Source of the DNA: JAHEEM01 sp036396795
Lineage (GTDB): Bacteria > Pseudomonadota > Gammaproteobacteria > Steroidobacterales > Rariloculaceae
Length of the DNA: 46,733 bases
Direction of reading: 5' to 3'
Assembly (NCBI GenBank): GCA_036396795.1
Contig: DASWKF010000060.1
Span: forward strand, 1-46,733
The number at the start of each line of letters is the position of its first letter. Position 1 is the first letter of the stretch. A program made the position numbers and the translations under genes. Below the pieces are notes generated by a model. The model made no database searches, had not been told where the DNA came from, and saw only the letters and a list, made by a program, of their open reading frames with translations. Of the stretch, positions 31,869 to 40,920 are shown in pieces.

Positions 31869-33149
31869 CTATGTCGTGCTGCGGTAGGCCGTGGTGCCGG
31901 GCGGCGGCGCGTACCAGCCGGGATCCGAATAGTCGTCCCGCGACTGATCGGCGCGTACTTTGAACACCGTGAACATGCCGCCCATGCCGATCGGTCCGTA
32001 GGGACCCTGCCCCGTCATCATCGGCAGGGTGTTCTCGGGCAGCTGCATGTGCATCGACGCCATGTGGGCGCCGCCGCGGTCGCCCATGACCATGTACTCC
32101 GGTATCAGACGGCGCAGCTTCAACGCCGCCTCGGCGAAATCCACGCCGATATAGGTCGGCACCTCGTGACCCATGGCGTTCATCGTGTGATGCGTCTTGT
32201 GGCAATGGAAAGCCCAATCGCCGGGCGTATCCGCAACGAGCTCGATCGCGCGCATCTGACCGACGCCGACATCGATCGTCGCCTCCGGCCAGCGCGCGGT
32301 CTCGGGCACCCAGCCGCCGTCGGTGCAACTGACCTCGAAGCTGTGGCCGTGCAAATGGATGGGATGATTGGTCATCGTGAGATTGCCGATCCGCACCCTG
32401 ACGCGGTCGCCTTGGCGCACGACCAGCGGAGCGATGCCGGGGAAGACGCGGCTGTTCCAGGTCCACAGATTGAAATCGGTATGCGTGTTGACGCGCGGCG
32501 TGTAGCTGCCCGGCTCGACATCGTAAGCGCTCATCAGGAACACGAAGTCCCGGTCGACGGCATGCTCGCTCGGATCCTGCGGATGCACGACGATGAAGCC
32601 CATCAGGCCCATCGCAATCTGCACCATGTCGTCGGCGTGCGGGTGGTACATGAAGGTGCCCGCGCGCTGCATGTCGAACTCGTACACCCAGGTCTCGCCG
32701 GGCTGAATCGGCGGCTGCGTAATGCCGGCGACACCGTCCATGCCGTGCGGCAGGTGCACGCCGTGCCAGTGGATCGTCGTGTACTCGGGCAGCTTGTTGG
32801 TGACGAAGATACGCAGGCGGTCGCCCTCGACGCATTCGATCGTCGGCCCGGGCGATTGACCGTTATATCCCCATAGGTGCGCCGTCATTCCCGCTGCGAT
32901 CTCGCGCTCGACGGGCTCGGCGACGAGATGAAACTCCTTGACGTTGTCGCGCATGCGCCAGGGCGACGACCAGCCGTTGAGCGTGACCACCGGCCGGTAG
33001 GGCCGTCCCGACGCCGGCTCCGGCGGCGGCTGCGTGGCGGGAGAATCGGCGAGCGGCGCCTCGGGCACTTGCGCGAGCGCGTTGCGCGACACCACGGCGG
33101 CGCCCGCGAGCGCGCCCGCGGTCGTCAGAAAATTGCGCCGAGACAGCAT
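31869..33149 (-). CDS. TAT-exported multicopper oxidase
   Basis: A 426-residue periplasmic laccase-like oxidase. The TAT signal is SRRNFLTTAGALAGAAVV. The copper-binding motifs are HWHG (127-130), HPH (169-171), HPIHLHGH (262-269) and HCHKTHHTMNAMGH (315-328); together they hold the type 1 and the trinuclear copper sites. A Met/His-rich stretch (AHMASMHMQLP) lies near the C-terminus, as in CopA/CueO-like copper-resistance oxidases. The TGA of the TolC-like gene and a GAGGAG site precede its ATG by 12 bases. It closes a four-gene minus-strand operon. Cu(I) oxidation is the likely role. Confidence 0.9.
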   Translation of the reverse strand: MLSRRNFLTTAGALAGAAVVSRNALAQVPEAPLADSPATQPPPEPASGRPYRPVVTLNGWSSPWRMRDNVKEFHLVAEPVEREIAAGMTAHLWGYNGQSPGPTIECVEGDRLRIFVTNKLPEYTTIHWHGVHLPHGMDGVAGITQPPIQPGETWVYEFDMQRAGTFMYHPHADDMVQIAMGLMGFIVVHPQDPSEHAVDRDFVFLMSAYDVEPGSYTPRVNTHTDFNLWTWNSRVFPGIAPLVVRQGDRVRVRIGNLTMTNHPIHLHGHSFEVSCTDGGWVPETARWPEATIDVGVGQMRAIELVADTPGDWAFHCHKTHHTMNAMGHEVPTYIGVDFAEAALKLRRLIPEYMVMGDRGGAHMASMHMQLPENTLPMMTGQGPYGPIGMGGMFTVFKVRADQSRDDYSDPGWYAPPPGTTAYRSTT

Positions 33150-33161
33150 GCGGAGCTCTCC

Positions 33162-34388
33162 TCAGTGGACATGATACGCGGCGCCGGGCCGAAAGCCGCT
33201 TTGCACGCCCGGCAGCGCCGCCGCCGGAACGCCGACACCGGACATCGCGCGCTGCAGCTCGACCTCGGCGAGCCAGAAATCTCGCTCGGCATCCAACGCC
33301 GCGTTGACGGCGTTGATGCGCTCGGTCACGTCGGCGACGAGGTCGATCACGCCGATGAGCATACCGTTGTAGAGCTTGAGCTGCTCCGCGGAAATGCGCT
33401 GCGCGAGCGGCACGAGCGCATCGTGCGCGTGCCGCGCGAGATCATAAGCACCGCGATACGCGAGCCAGGCGCTGCGCACCTCGCCCCGCGCCTTCACGCC
33501 CGCCTCACCCGAAAGCCCCTGCAACCGCCCGGACTGAACGTCGAAGCGCTGCGCGACCGCCCGCGCTTCCAGCCCGTCGGGCCCGATGGGAGTCGTGGTC
33601 AGATCCGGCAATCGCTCGGGCAGCTGCACGCGCTCCGCATCCGGGCCCCAGAGGCCGAGCGTCTGCACCAAGCGCTCGCGTTCGACCGCGGCCGCCACCT
33701 GCACGGCGGTTAGATGCGCGACCGCATCGGCATACAGCGTCTGCGCGCGCAGAGTTTCGAGCTCCGAGGAATTGCCGACGCTGCGCATGCTCTGCATGAT
33801 CTCGCGGCTCGCTTCCGCCGCCGCGACGACGTCCCCGAAGTAGCGCACCGATTGGCGCGCGGCGACCGCGTTGACCCAGGCGCGCCTTGCCGTAAACAGC
33901 AGCGCGGCGATCTCGTCGGCGGCCTGCACGCGCGCCGTGCGCTCCGCCATCGTCAAGCCCGGCGCGAACGCCGGAACGCTGAGCCAGGTCATCAGATTTA
34001 CCGAGATCGCACGCTCGATCCGCGTGTCGACGGTGGTCGGCGGGCGCCCGCCGTTGAAGTCCGGGTTGACGCCATGCGCCACGCGCAGGCGATCGACGTT
34101 CTCCAGGCCGAGCGTTTCGAGCGCGCGATCGACGGCCGGATGATGCAGCAGCGCGATCTCCGCGGCCGCATCCGCCGTCAGCGTCGCGCCGAGCAGCTCC
34201 TGCTCGCGCTCGGTCCAGCGCGCGAGCATCGCGACCTGCTCGGGCGTCAACGCGACGGGCTGAGTCGATGGGCCCCCGCTGCTCGATGCCGGCGGGACGG
34301 AAATGCAGCCGCCGAGAGCGGCGATGAAGGCGAGAGCACATGCCGCGTGGATGCCGCAGACGGCAGCGCGGACGGCCCGCAAGGTCAT
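33162..34388 (-). CDS. TolC-like outer-membrane efflux lipoprotein
   Basis: A 408-residue protein. The signal sequence ends LGGC with Cys28 as the lipid attachment site. The body has the helical repeats of the outer-membrane efflux factor (TolC/OprM) family, with EIALLHHPAVDRALETLGLENVDR near the start and LIGVIDLVADVTERINAVNAALDAERDFWLAEVELQRAM near the end. No inner-membrane pump or periplasmic adaptor is encoded nearby, so it either pairs with an unlinked pump or has another export job. The ATG overlaps the stop of the small His-rich gene (ATGA at 34385-34388), so it is the third gene of the operon. Confidence 0.83.
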   Translation of the reverse strand: MTLRAVRAAVCGIHAACALAFIAALGGCISVPPASSSGGPSTQPVALTPEQVAMLARWTEREQELLGATLTADAAAEIALLHHPAVDRALETLGLENVDRLRVAHGVNPDFNGGRPPTTVDTRIERAISVNLMTWLSVPAFAPGLTMAERTARVQAADEIAALLFTARRAWVNAVAARQSVRYFGDVVAAAEASREIMQSMRSVGNSSELETLRAQTLYADAVAHLTAVQVAAAVERERLVQTLGLWGPDAERVQLPERLPDLTTTPIGPDGLEARAVAQRFDVQSGRLQGLSGEAGVKARGEVRSAWLAYRGAYDLARHAHDALVPLAQRISAEQLKLYNGMLIGVIDLVADVTERINAVNAALDAERDFWLAEVELQRAMSGVGVPAAALPGVQSGFRPGAAYHVH

Positions 34389-34681
34389 TGCTGCATCGTA
34401 GCCGGCGTGTGGTGAGCGGCGCCTGCATGAGCCGAGTGCGCGCCGTGCTCGGCTGCGCTCGAGCCGCCTTGATCCTCGAACAAGGTCCGCCAATCGAGCG
34501 GCGCTCGGCTCGGCGGCGTGTAGCCGGAAGCGGCGCTGTCGAGCGTCAACAGCGCCGTGGGGGTCGCAGGGTCCGCAGCTTCGACCCCTTCCGAATGCGC
34601 CCGGGCGCCGACAGGCATCGCGCTCCCCATGCACAGGAGCGCGATGCCGGATAGCCTGCCGATCTGCTCCACGAGCTTCAC
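34385..34681 (-). CDS. Small exported His-rich protein
   Basis: A 98-residue protein of no family I recognise. A signal peptide is seen at residues 1-28 (hydrophobic SGIALLCMGSAM, probable cleavage after ARA). The C-terminal third carries a His-rich run (EHGAHSAHAGAAHH) that could bind copper or zinc. The GTG start shares one base with the stop of the LVIVD gene, and its own stop overlaps the TolC-like ATG. Its place between a beta-propeller protein and an efflux factor, in an operon with a multicopper oxidase, suggests a periplasmic metal-binding role. Confidence 0.65.
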   Translation of the reverse strand: MKLVEQIGRLSGIALLCMGSAMPVGARAHSEGVEAADPATPTALLTLDSAASGYTPPSRAPLDWRTLFEDQGGSSAAEHGAHSAHAGAAHHTPATMQQ

Positions 34682-36141
34682 TAGAAGTTCGCGGCCTCAC
34701 GGGCGGGGCCGGTCAGCTCCACGATGTGCAGCCCGGTATTCGCTCGGTCGGCTGCGTAGACGTAGCCTCGATCGTCGACCTCCAGGTTGTTCGTCTGAAT
34801 CGCGGTCTTGCACTGCTCGACGCCGTCCACCTGAACGCAGCGCTGCGTCGTTCTCTCGGTGGTCGCCGGAATGTAGTAGCCGATCTCCTTGGGCGCCCAC
34901 GGATCGCGAATGTCGACCGCGCGGATACCGGCGTTGAAATACGCGAGAAACACGACACGGCCGTAGTAGATCGGCCCCATGTCCTCATTCGAGGAATGCG
35001 TTCCGAAGCGCCCGCCGCGCTCGCAGAAATTGCCGGATTCCTCGGGGACTTGGAAGTTCCCCACCGGCCAGGGCTTGGTCTCGTCGGTGATGTCCACCAT
35101 GTACATCATCTGCCGGTTCTCGCGGCACTCGTTGCGCAGAGATTCGCCGATGACCAGCAGCATGTCGCGAGTGCGGCCCTCGGTGTTGTCCGCGAATTCG
35201 GGCACCTCGATGCCGAGCACCGGGAAGGCGGTGTGCGCGCCGAGCCGCGGGCCGGTGTACATCGTCGTGATGACGGGATACTCGAGGTTCTCGTCGGTCG
35301 GCTCGAACGGATCGGCCACCGCCGGATTGCCGCGCAAGAGCCTCTCGCGATCGACGATCTGGATGACGCCGTTGAGGAACGTGCCGTAGCCGAAGTAGAT
35401 GCGGTCGCCGACGGCGATCGGGCCGTGCAGGTCGTATTCCGACATCTCCTCTTGCCTCGGCGAGCCCGGCTGCTGGCCCGGCAGGCCGAAGTTGCGGATG
35501 AAGCGCGGCTCGGCCGGATTGGAGAGGTCGTACACCTGCAGCATGCGCCGTGTCGCCCAGCCATCGACGCCGGATACGAGGTAGGCGATGCCGGTATTGC
35601 ATTCCCACCAGCTCTTGTGGGTGTCCGTCAGCCCGGTGTTCTGCTCGATCAGCGCGACCACCTCCGGGGACTCCGGGTCGGTGACGTCCCAGACCTCATG
35701 TCCGGTATTGCCGACCGCGCGCAGCAGGTAGAAGCTGCCGTCGTTGCCTCCGGGCAAATCGCTGCCGGCGCAGGTGCGCACCATCTGCGCCTCGCTTTCG
35801 TCGCCGAGCAGGTCCGCCCCCGGAAGATGGTGCAGATATCGCGGGTTCTCGGGATCGGTGACATCGACGATGGACGTGCCGTTGCCCTCTTCCCGGCCCG
35901 TGAGCGGATTCATGTGCTGGCCGGCGTGATGGCCGATATAGGCGATCCAACGATCCGCCTGATGCTGAATGACCGGCTGGTAGGCGCTGCGGCCTTGCAG
36001 ATCGTTGTAGCCGACCAGGCGCATGTTGAACGCCTCTTCCCTGCCACTCATCGTCTGCGCGTTCGCGGTCAGGCCGAGAACGCAGAGCAATGCTGCGAAA
36101 GCGACGGAGGCTGAAAGTCTGACGGACCTCGATGGGAGCAT
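34681..36141 (-). CDS. LVIVD-repeat periplasmic beta-propeller protein
   Basis: A 486-residue exported protein with a Sec signal (LSASVAFAALLCVLGLTANAQ). It has several LVIVD repeats, the short strand-loop-strand units such as TSIVDVTDPENPRYLHHL, HEVWDVTDPESPEVVALI, LQVYDLSNPAEPRFIRNF and IRAVDIRDPWAPKEIGYY. These build a beta-propeller. Cys residues (NECRENR, GNFCERGG, RCVQVDGVEQCK) may form disulfides. The function of such proteins is not established. AAGGAGG precedes the ATG at 36141. It is the first gene of the operon that continues with the His-rich protein, TolC-like protein and copper oxidase. Confidence 0.82.
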   Translation of the reverse strand: MLPSRSVRLSASVAFAALLCVLGLTANAQTMSGREEAFNMRLVGYNDLQGRSAYQPVIQHQADRWIAYIGHHAGQHMNPLTGREEGNGTSIVDVTDPENPRYLHHLPGADLLGDESEAQMVRTCAGSDLPGGNDGSFYLLRAVGNTGHEVWDVTDPESPEVVALIEQNTGLTDTHKSWWECNTGIAYLVSGVDGWATRRMLQVYDLSNPAEPRFIRNFGLPGQQPGSPRQEEMSEYDLHGPIAVGDRIYFGYGTFLNGVIQIVDRERLLRGNPAVADPFEPTDENLEYPVITTMYTGPRLGAHTAFPVLGIEVPEFADNTEGRTRDMLLVIGESLRNECRENRQMMYMVDITDETKPWPVGNFQVPEESGNFCERGGRFGTHSSNEDMGPIYYGRVVFLAYFNAGIRAVDIRDPWAPKEIGYYIPATTERTTQRCVQVDGVEQCKTAIQTNNLEVDDRGYVYAADRANTGLHIVELTGPAREAANF

Positions 36142-36417
36142 GGCCCCCTCCTTGTGTTGTTATGTCTCCGGGGCCTGACTGTCGGATACGGCACTCCGCG
36201 TGTCAAGCGGCGGCCATAGACCCTTGATGCGCCGTGCGTCGCTTCGCCGCGGCAGGTCTGGCGCCACGAGCCCCACCCCGGGCGGCGCTTCCGGCAACCG
36301 AGGCGCGGGACGGTGCTAACGGGCGCCGTTTGGCGGACTCGCGCACAGTTCCTCGTTGCGCTAATCTGCACGGCGACGGATTCCCGACAACAAGAACGAA
36401 GATCAGGAGCGACTGCC
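36142..36417. promoter_or_regulatory. Divergent intergenic region between the two LVIVD genes
   Basis: The 276-base gap holds the leaders of both LVIVD genes. On the minus strand TTGACA (36206-36201) is a perfect -35 element, with only a weak -10 (GACAGT) 17 bases on. On the plus strand only the ribosome site AGGAG (36405-36409) is clear. The shared spacer makes joint control of both units likely. Confidence 0.35.
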
Positions 36418-38877
36418 GTGACCGCAAGGCCTGATTCCGCACGGTCTCTTCAGCCGTTGTGCGTGTTCGCTGTTGCGTTCGTTTCGGCGTCCGGCCTGGC
36501 GCAGGCGCCCATCGTCCAACCGGGCGCGCCGGGCGATCAGCCACGGCGGCTCAGCGCGGAAGAAGCCATCAAGCTCGCCGACACGAGCTACACGCAGGCC
36601 GATGCGCAGTTCGTGCAGGACATGATCCCGCACCATCACCAGGCCATCGAAATGGCTGCGCTCGTGGGCGACCGCACGAACCGGCAGGAGCTGCTCGACG
36701 CGGCCGGACGCATCGACGCCTCGCAGGCCGACGAGATCGCATTCATGCAGAGCTGGCTCAGAGAGCGCGGCGCGCATGTGCCCGAACCGACCGCGCACGA
36801 CGCGATGCATACGAGCCACGCGATGGCGGGCATGGCAACGCCCGCGCAAATGGCCGCGCTCGCGGCGGCCGAAGGCACGGATTTCGACCGCTTGTTCCTG
36901 GAGCTGATGATCACGCATCACGAAGGCGCCGTGACAATGGTCGAAGAGCTCTTGGACCAGCCCGGCTCCGCCTACGAGCCGACGCTGTTCGAGTTCACGA
37001 CGGACGTCACCAACGACCAGAACGCCGAGATCGAGCGCATGAACGCGCTGCTGGTCAGCATCTCCGACGATCCGCGGGCGGGCCTCGAGGCCGGGCTCGA
37101 AGACGCCGGAGAAGCCATCCTCAACATGCAGCTCGTCGCCTCACTGCCCAAGCCACCGGGCTTCTACGATCCCGAGAACCCGGCGAATCTGCCGCCCGAG
37201 CGGCTGGCGGCGCTTGCCGGCGAGCCCGCCGAAGAGGAGGAAAGCGATGCAGACGAGAACACGGAAGAAGACGAAGACGCTGGAGGCGGCGATGATGATC
37301 GCAGACCGCTGCTGTCGTTCGCCAACACCGACCTGGCGTTTCGCGACGACGTCATGGTCGTCGGCAACTACCACGGATTCAACGTCTATCGCTTGAGCGA
37401 AAGCCGCATTCCAGAGCTCACGGCATCCGTCGTCTGCCCGGGCGGACAGGGCGACGTTTCCCTCATCGGCGAGCTCTTGATCCTGTCCGTCGAGCAAACG
37501 CGCGGGCGCGTCGACTGCGGGCTCGAAGGCGTCGGCGACGACGTGAGCCCCGCGCGCTTCCGCGGCCTGCGTATCTTCGATATCAGCGATCCGACTCGAC
37601 CCTTGCAGGTAGGGCAGGTACAGACTTGCCGCGGCTCGCATACGCACTCGGTCGTCTCCGGCCCGGACGACGACGGCAGGATCATCGTCTACAACTCGGG
37701 CACGGCCGTCGTGCGCGACGAGGAGGAGCTCGAGGGCTGCATCGGCGACGTCGCCGGCGACGCACGTACGGCGCTGTTTCGCATCGACGTCATCGAGATC
37801 CCGGTCGGCGACCCGTCACGGGCACGCATCGTCGACAGCCCGAGCGTGTTCGCAGATCCCGAGACGGGTGTGCTCGCCGGACTCTGGCGTGGCGGCGACC
37901 ACGGCGACGAGACACAGGAAACACATGTAACCGATCAGTGTCACGACATCACGGTGTTCCCGGCAGCCGGGATTGCCGCGGGCGCCTGCTCGGGCAATGG
38001 CATCGTCTTCGACATCTCGGATCCTCTGAATCCTAAGCGTATCGACGTCGCTGTCGATACGGGTTTCGCCTATTGGCACTCGGCTACGTTCAACAATGAC
38101 GGCACCAAGGTCGTGTTTACCGACGAGTGGGGCGGCGGTGCTCGTCCGCGCTGCCGCGCCCACGACCCGCTCGAGTGGGGCGCCGACGCCATCTACGACA
38201 TCGTCGACGGCAAGCTCGAGTACCGCAGCCACTACAAGATGCCGGCGCCGCAGGTCGACGTCGAGAACTGCGTAGCCCACAACGGCTCAATCATCCCGGT
38301 GCCGGGCCGCGACATCCTGGTCCAGTCCTGGTACCAGGGCGGTATCTCGGTCTTCGATTTCACGGACTCTGCGAACCCGATCGAGATCGCCTACTTCGAT
38401 CGCGGTCCCATCGATGAAGAGGAGCTGATCGGCGGCGGATACTGGTCGTCCTATTGGTACGACGGCAAGATCTACGCCACCGAGATCGTTCGCGGACTCG
38501 ACGTGTTTGCGCTGACGCCGAGCGAGTTTCTAACGGAGAACGAGATCGCCGCGGCGGCCATGGCCGATCAGGGACGGCTCTTCAACCCGCAGCAGCAGTT
38601 CCGTGTTACCTGGCCGGCCGCGCCGGCCGTGGCGCGAGCCTACGTCGATCAGCTTCGGCGCGGCGACGGCCTGCCGAACGCGGTTATCGTGGATCTCGAC
38701 GAGGCGCTCGCTCTCGCTGCGTCGCATCTAGAGAACGGCGCGAGCGACCGAACCCTGGCCACGAGGTTGGAGTCGCTTGCCCGGACGCTCGGTCGGGACG
38801 ACGACGATGCCGTCACGCTGAAGCGTAGGAGCGGACTTGCCGAGACGCTGAATGGTTTGTCGGCACGGCTGCGATGA
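36418..38877 (+). CDS. DUF305 domain fused to LVIVD-repeat propeller
   Basis: An 819-residue exported protein. After a signal (LQPLCVFAVAFVSASGLAQA) comes a DUF305 domain, about residues 45-215, with its two hallmark motifs DMIPHHHQAIEMA and LMITHHEGAVTMV. DUF305 includes the copper-binding protein CopM. A very acidic linker (EEEESDADENTEEDEDAGGGDDD, about residues 276-298) leads into an LVIVD propeller with units such as LRIFDISDPTRPLQVGQV, GIVFDISDPLNPKRIDVA and ISVFDFTDSANPIEIAYF. GTG 36418 is chosen for its AGGAG 8 bases upstream. Divergent from the first LVIVD gene; metal handling is the likely theme. Confidence 0.82.
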   Translation: MTARPDSARSLQPLCVFAVAFVSASGLAQAPIVQPGAPGDQPRRLSAEEAIKLADTSYTQADAQFVQDMIPHHHQAIEMAALVGDRTNRQELLDAAGRIDASQADEIAFMQSWLRERGAHVPEPTAHDAMHTSHAMAGMATPAQMAALAAAEGTDFDRLFLELMITHHEGAVTMVEELLDQPGSAYEPTLFEFTTDVTNDQNAEIERMNALLVSISDDPRAGLEAGLEDAGEAILNMQLVASLPKPPGFYDPENPANLPPERLAALAGEPAEEEESDADENTEEDEDAGGGDDDRRPLLSFANTDLAFRDDVMVVGNYHGFNVYRLSESRIPELTASVVCPGGQGDVSLIGELLILSVEQTRGRVDCGLEGVGDDVSPARFRGLRIFDISDPTRPLQVGQVQTCRGSHTHSVVSGPDDDGRIIVYNSGTAVVRDEEELEGCIGDVAGDARTALFRIDVIEIPVGDPSRARIVDSPSVFADPETGVLAGLWRGGDHGDETQETHVTDQCHDITVFPAAGIAAGACSGNGIVFDISDPLNPKRIDVAVDTGFAYWHSATFNNDGTKVVFTDEWGGGARPRCRAHDPLEWGADAIYDIVDGKLEYRSHYKMPAPQVDVENCVAHNGSIIPVPGRDILVQSWYQGGISVFDFTDSANPIEIAYFDRGPIDEEELIGGGYWSSYWYDGKIYATEIVRGLDVFALTPSEFLTENEIAAAAMADQGRLFNPQQQFRVTWPAAPAVARAYVDQLRRGDGLPNAVIVDLDEALALAASHLENGASDRTLATRLESLARTLGRDDDDAVTLKRRSGLAETLNGLSARLR

Positions 38878-38972
38878 AGGAGGCAGGCCTCGTGACGTTC
38901 TGCTACTACGCACTGGTCTAGGCCGATCGGTTTGTCGAACGCAACCAGGTGCCCATGGAGAATCACGGCGCT

Positions 38973-39019
38973 TCCGTTCCCTCGTTCAGAATCGCTAGAT
39001 AGCGATCGTATGAAAAGAG
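38973..39019. repeat. Palindromic repeat, copy 1 (left of the defence island)
   Basis: A 47-base element with core ATCGC-TAGATA-GCGAT. It shares 35 of 47 positions with a copy at 43598-43645, including TCCGT, CCCTCG, ATCGC and ATAGCGATCG. It sits between the DUF305-LVIVD gene and the restriction-enzyme stub. The role is unknown; the island-flanking position and palindromic centre are the reasons to note it. Confidence 0.5.
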
Positions 39020-39049
39020 CCGGTTCCGACGCTTCCCTGTCAGCTTCGG

Positions 39050-39172
39050 TCAGGCTGGCTCTTTCGAACTTTTATGCATGTCTTCGCGAAACGGGCAGCG
39101 CTGCTCAACTATCCTACGCCAGTCGATATCTTCAGCTCTGTAGTGGCCGAATAGCTCTGCGACTTTGCTCAT
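39050..39172 (-). pseudogene. Stub of a NotI-family-like restriction endonuclease
   Basis: A 40-codon frame starts at ATG 39172, overlapping the methyltransferase stop (ATGA), and ends at 39050. It reads SKVAELFGHYRAEDIDWRRI and then RCPFREDMHK. The order AELFGH...CPF recalls the N-terminus of NotI-type enzymes (AEFFGH...CPF), in which this part precedes several hundred more residues. The coupled start means a gene belongs here, but the rest is missing. It is either a small methyltransferase partner or, more likely, a truncated restriction enzyme left when the island's left end was rearranged. Confidence 0.45.
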
Positions 39173-40284
39173 GGTTCGAATCGGCGTTCGGCCAGTCGGA
39201 TGTACTCTTCTGCCACGTCGATCCCAACGGACTTTCGTTCCAGGCTTCGCGCAACCTTCATGGTAGTTCCCGTCCCGCAGAACGGATCGAGAACTATTCC
39301 ACCGTTCGGACAAGTCGCTAGTATGGGGCGCTTACAAAGATCCTCTGGATACGGTGCGAAGTGCGCTTCCCGCTTCTGCGTATCCTCCGGAATGATATCC
39401 CACACATCGCCCGGCTTTGATCCGTTTGGATGGTATTTCAGAAAATAGAAACCACGCTCCTCCAGCTCACGCGCTCGCCCAGACACCGACGCAGCATCTG
39501 AGTGCGTCGTTCGCTGCTGCCCCCGGATTATCATTCGAAAATCGGAATACTCCCCCGTCCGAACAGCATCGAGCATCGTATCCAATGCGAGTAGTGCGTT
39601 CTCCTTTTCATCCTCCGCTAGAGCAGTGGAAAGCTCGATTTGGCGCCTATACCGGATACCGGACACTCCCGTTGCCGAAATTACGCGGCCATTCTCGACT
39701 TTGGCTTGACGTGGCGCTCGCCGAATCTCATCTACATCGTAATAGTAGCTTCGTCTCTTTACGAAGTGGAAAACGTGTTCGTGCACGTTTCGGAGCTTGT
39801 CCTTAGCGTTATCCGGGGCCCCTTTCACCTTGTGCCAGATGACATCATTGCGGAGGATAAAGCCATGCTCGTCCGTTAGTTTCATTGCCACGCGCCAAGG
39901 TATCCCGAGCAGGTTCTTGGCGGCGTATGTGTCGCCGATGTTCAACCACAGGGAACCGCTAGGCTTCAGTGTGCGACCGACTTCGACGAGAACATCGCAC
40001 AGACTATCTATGTACTCACTGAACGTCTTCTCTTGACCGATACCCGCCGCGGCATATTGACGATGGCCCCAATAGGGCGGACTAGTCATCGCGCAGTCGA
40101 AGTACTCGTCTGGAACCTCACGTAGCACATCCAGTGCCGCGCCGGTGAAAAACACTGGAACGGTTGTGTCTGCCTGTCGGTACGCATCAAGGCGTTCTGA
40201 GGTCGACTGAAATTGGCGGCTGGCCCAGCCATCAAAGTCGAAGGTCAGCTCTCGTGCTTCATCCACTCCACTACCCCATCGCAA
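39169..40284 (-). CDS. Site-specific DNA methyltransferase (beta class, N4C or N6A)
   Basis: A 371-residue amino-methyltransferase. The catalytic motif IV TSPPYW (67-72) lies near the N-terminus and the AdoMet-binding motif I LDPFCGTGTT (332-341) near the C-terminus. That order defines class beta. The SPP form of motif IV is typical of N4-cytosine enzymes but also occurs in N6-adenine ones. TLKPSGSLWLNIGDTY and RNDVIWHKVKGAP are conserved intermediate motifs. The start is TTG 40284; GTG 40266 is an alternative. It overlaps a downstream restriction-enzyme-like stub, so the intact state was probably a restriction-modification pair; now it may be an orphan methyltransferase. Confidence 0.87.
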   Translation of the reverse strand: MRWGSGVDEARELTFDFDGWASRQFQSTSERLDAYRQADTTVPVFFTGAALDVLREVPDEYFDCAMTSPPYWGHRQYAAAGIGQEKTFSEYIDSLCDVLVEVGRTLKPSGSLWLNIGDTYAAKNLLGIPWRVAMKLTDEHGFILRNDVIWHKVKGAPDNAKDKLRNVHEHVFHFVKRRSYYYDVDEIRRAPRQAKVENGRVISATGVSGIRYRRQIELSTALAEDEKENALLALDTMLDAVRTGEYSDFRMIIRGQQRTTHSDAASVSGRARELEERGFYFLKYHPNGSKPGDVWDIIPEDTQKREAHFAPYPEDLCKRPILATCPNGGIVLDPFCGTGTTMKVARSLERKSVGIDVAEEYIRLAERRFEP

Positions 40285-40310
40285 GCTGAGGCGTGATTGT
40301 GACGAATAGA

Positions 40311-40493
40311 CTACGGAAGATCGAGATACATAAGCGCAATCTTCTTGGCCTCTCGCTGGTCTATCGGTTGAGGTGAGCGCACAACGAGTTCGATACGTGC
40401 CTCCGGCTGTCCATCCACAACACGCTCGCTGACCGCGCTAACACGAGCGGTCTGGCCATTTACTTCCAAGACACGAATATAACGGTATCGCAT
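40311..40493 (-). CDS. Small hypothetical protein upstream of the methyltransferase
   Basis: A 60-residue frame (MRYRYIRVLEVNGQTARVSA, ending KKIALMYLDLP). It is rich in beta-strand pattern and resembles small proteins of mobile islands, but I cannot name a family. The stop lies 26 bases before the methyltransferase start on the same strand, so the two could be one transcript. The start is ATG 40493; the frame is open further upstream without a good ribosome site. A controller-type regulator is possible but no HTH is visible. Confidence 0.45.
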   Translation of the reverse strand: MRYRYIRVLEVNGQTARVSAVSERVVDGQPEARIELVVRSPQPIDQREAKKIALMYLDLP

Positions 40494-40719
40494 GGAGCAC
40501 ATTTTCGCTGACGGCGGCGTCGAATACGCCCGCAAATAGCAGCTCATTCGCCAAGAAATAGGACCATGCTGACCATGTGCTGGATCGCCCAACCATGAGG
40601 TGGTTTAGCGCGCAGCTAACCTATTGTTGCTACCACGAGGCATTGCCGGGTTCCCGCCCGCTGCAAAAGCCTGCAAACCGACGCCTGCGACGATGGAAAC
40701 GCGTTTAGCGTTCATGCAG

Positions 40720-40920
40720 TCAATGCTCAATCTGCGGTCCTGAATTCGGATCGTCCTGAAGCATCAAGTAGGCGCCTGGGAAGCAATAGAGAGTCTGCCT
40801 CGCTGTCGGGATTGAGACAGCCGCCGAGTCGAGCGTCAGAGACTCAAACAGCGTGGCCGGCGCTCTACCCGGTTCAACATTCAACGAACTCAGGATCTCG
40901 ATTTGGGACTCGCGAAACAT
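40720..40920 (-). CDS. Small hypothetical protein divergent from the integrase
   Basis: A 66-residue frame reading MFRESQIEILSSLNVEPGR and later TLYCFPGAYLMLQDDPN. The composition is protein-like rather than shadow-like, and no gene overlaps it on the other strand except two bases of the integrase start (shared CATG). I recognise no domain. It could be a small regulator or an accessory of the element; confidence is limited because there is no clear ribosome site. Confidence 0.35.
   Translation of the reverse strand: MFRESQIEILSSLNVEPGRAPATLFESLTLDSAAVSIPTARQTLYCFPGAYLMLQDDPNSGPQIEH

Noticed and set aside
38932..39321. 129-codon plus-strand frame at the island's left edge
   Set aside because: Overlaps the methyltransferase end antisense and no family sequence is visible.
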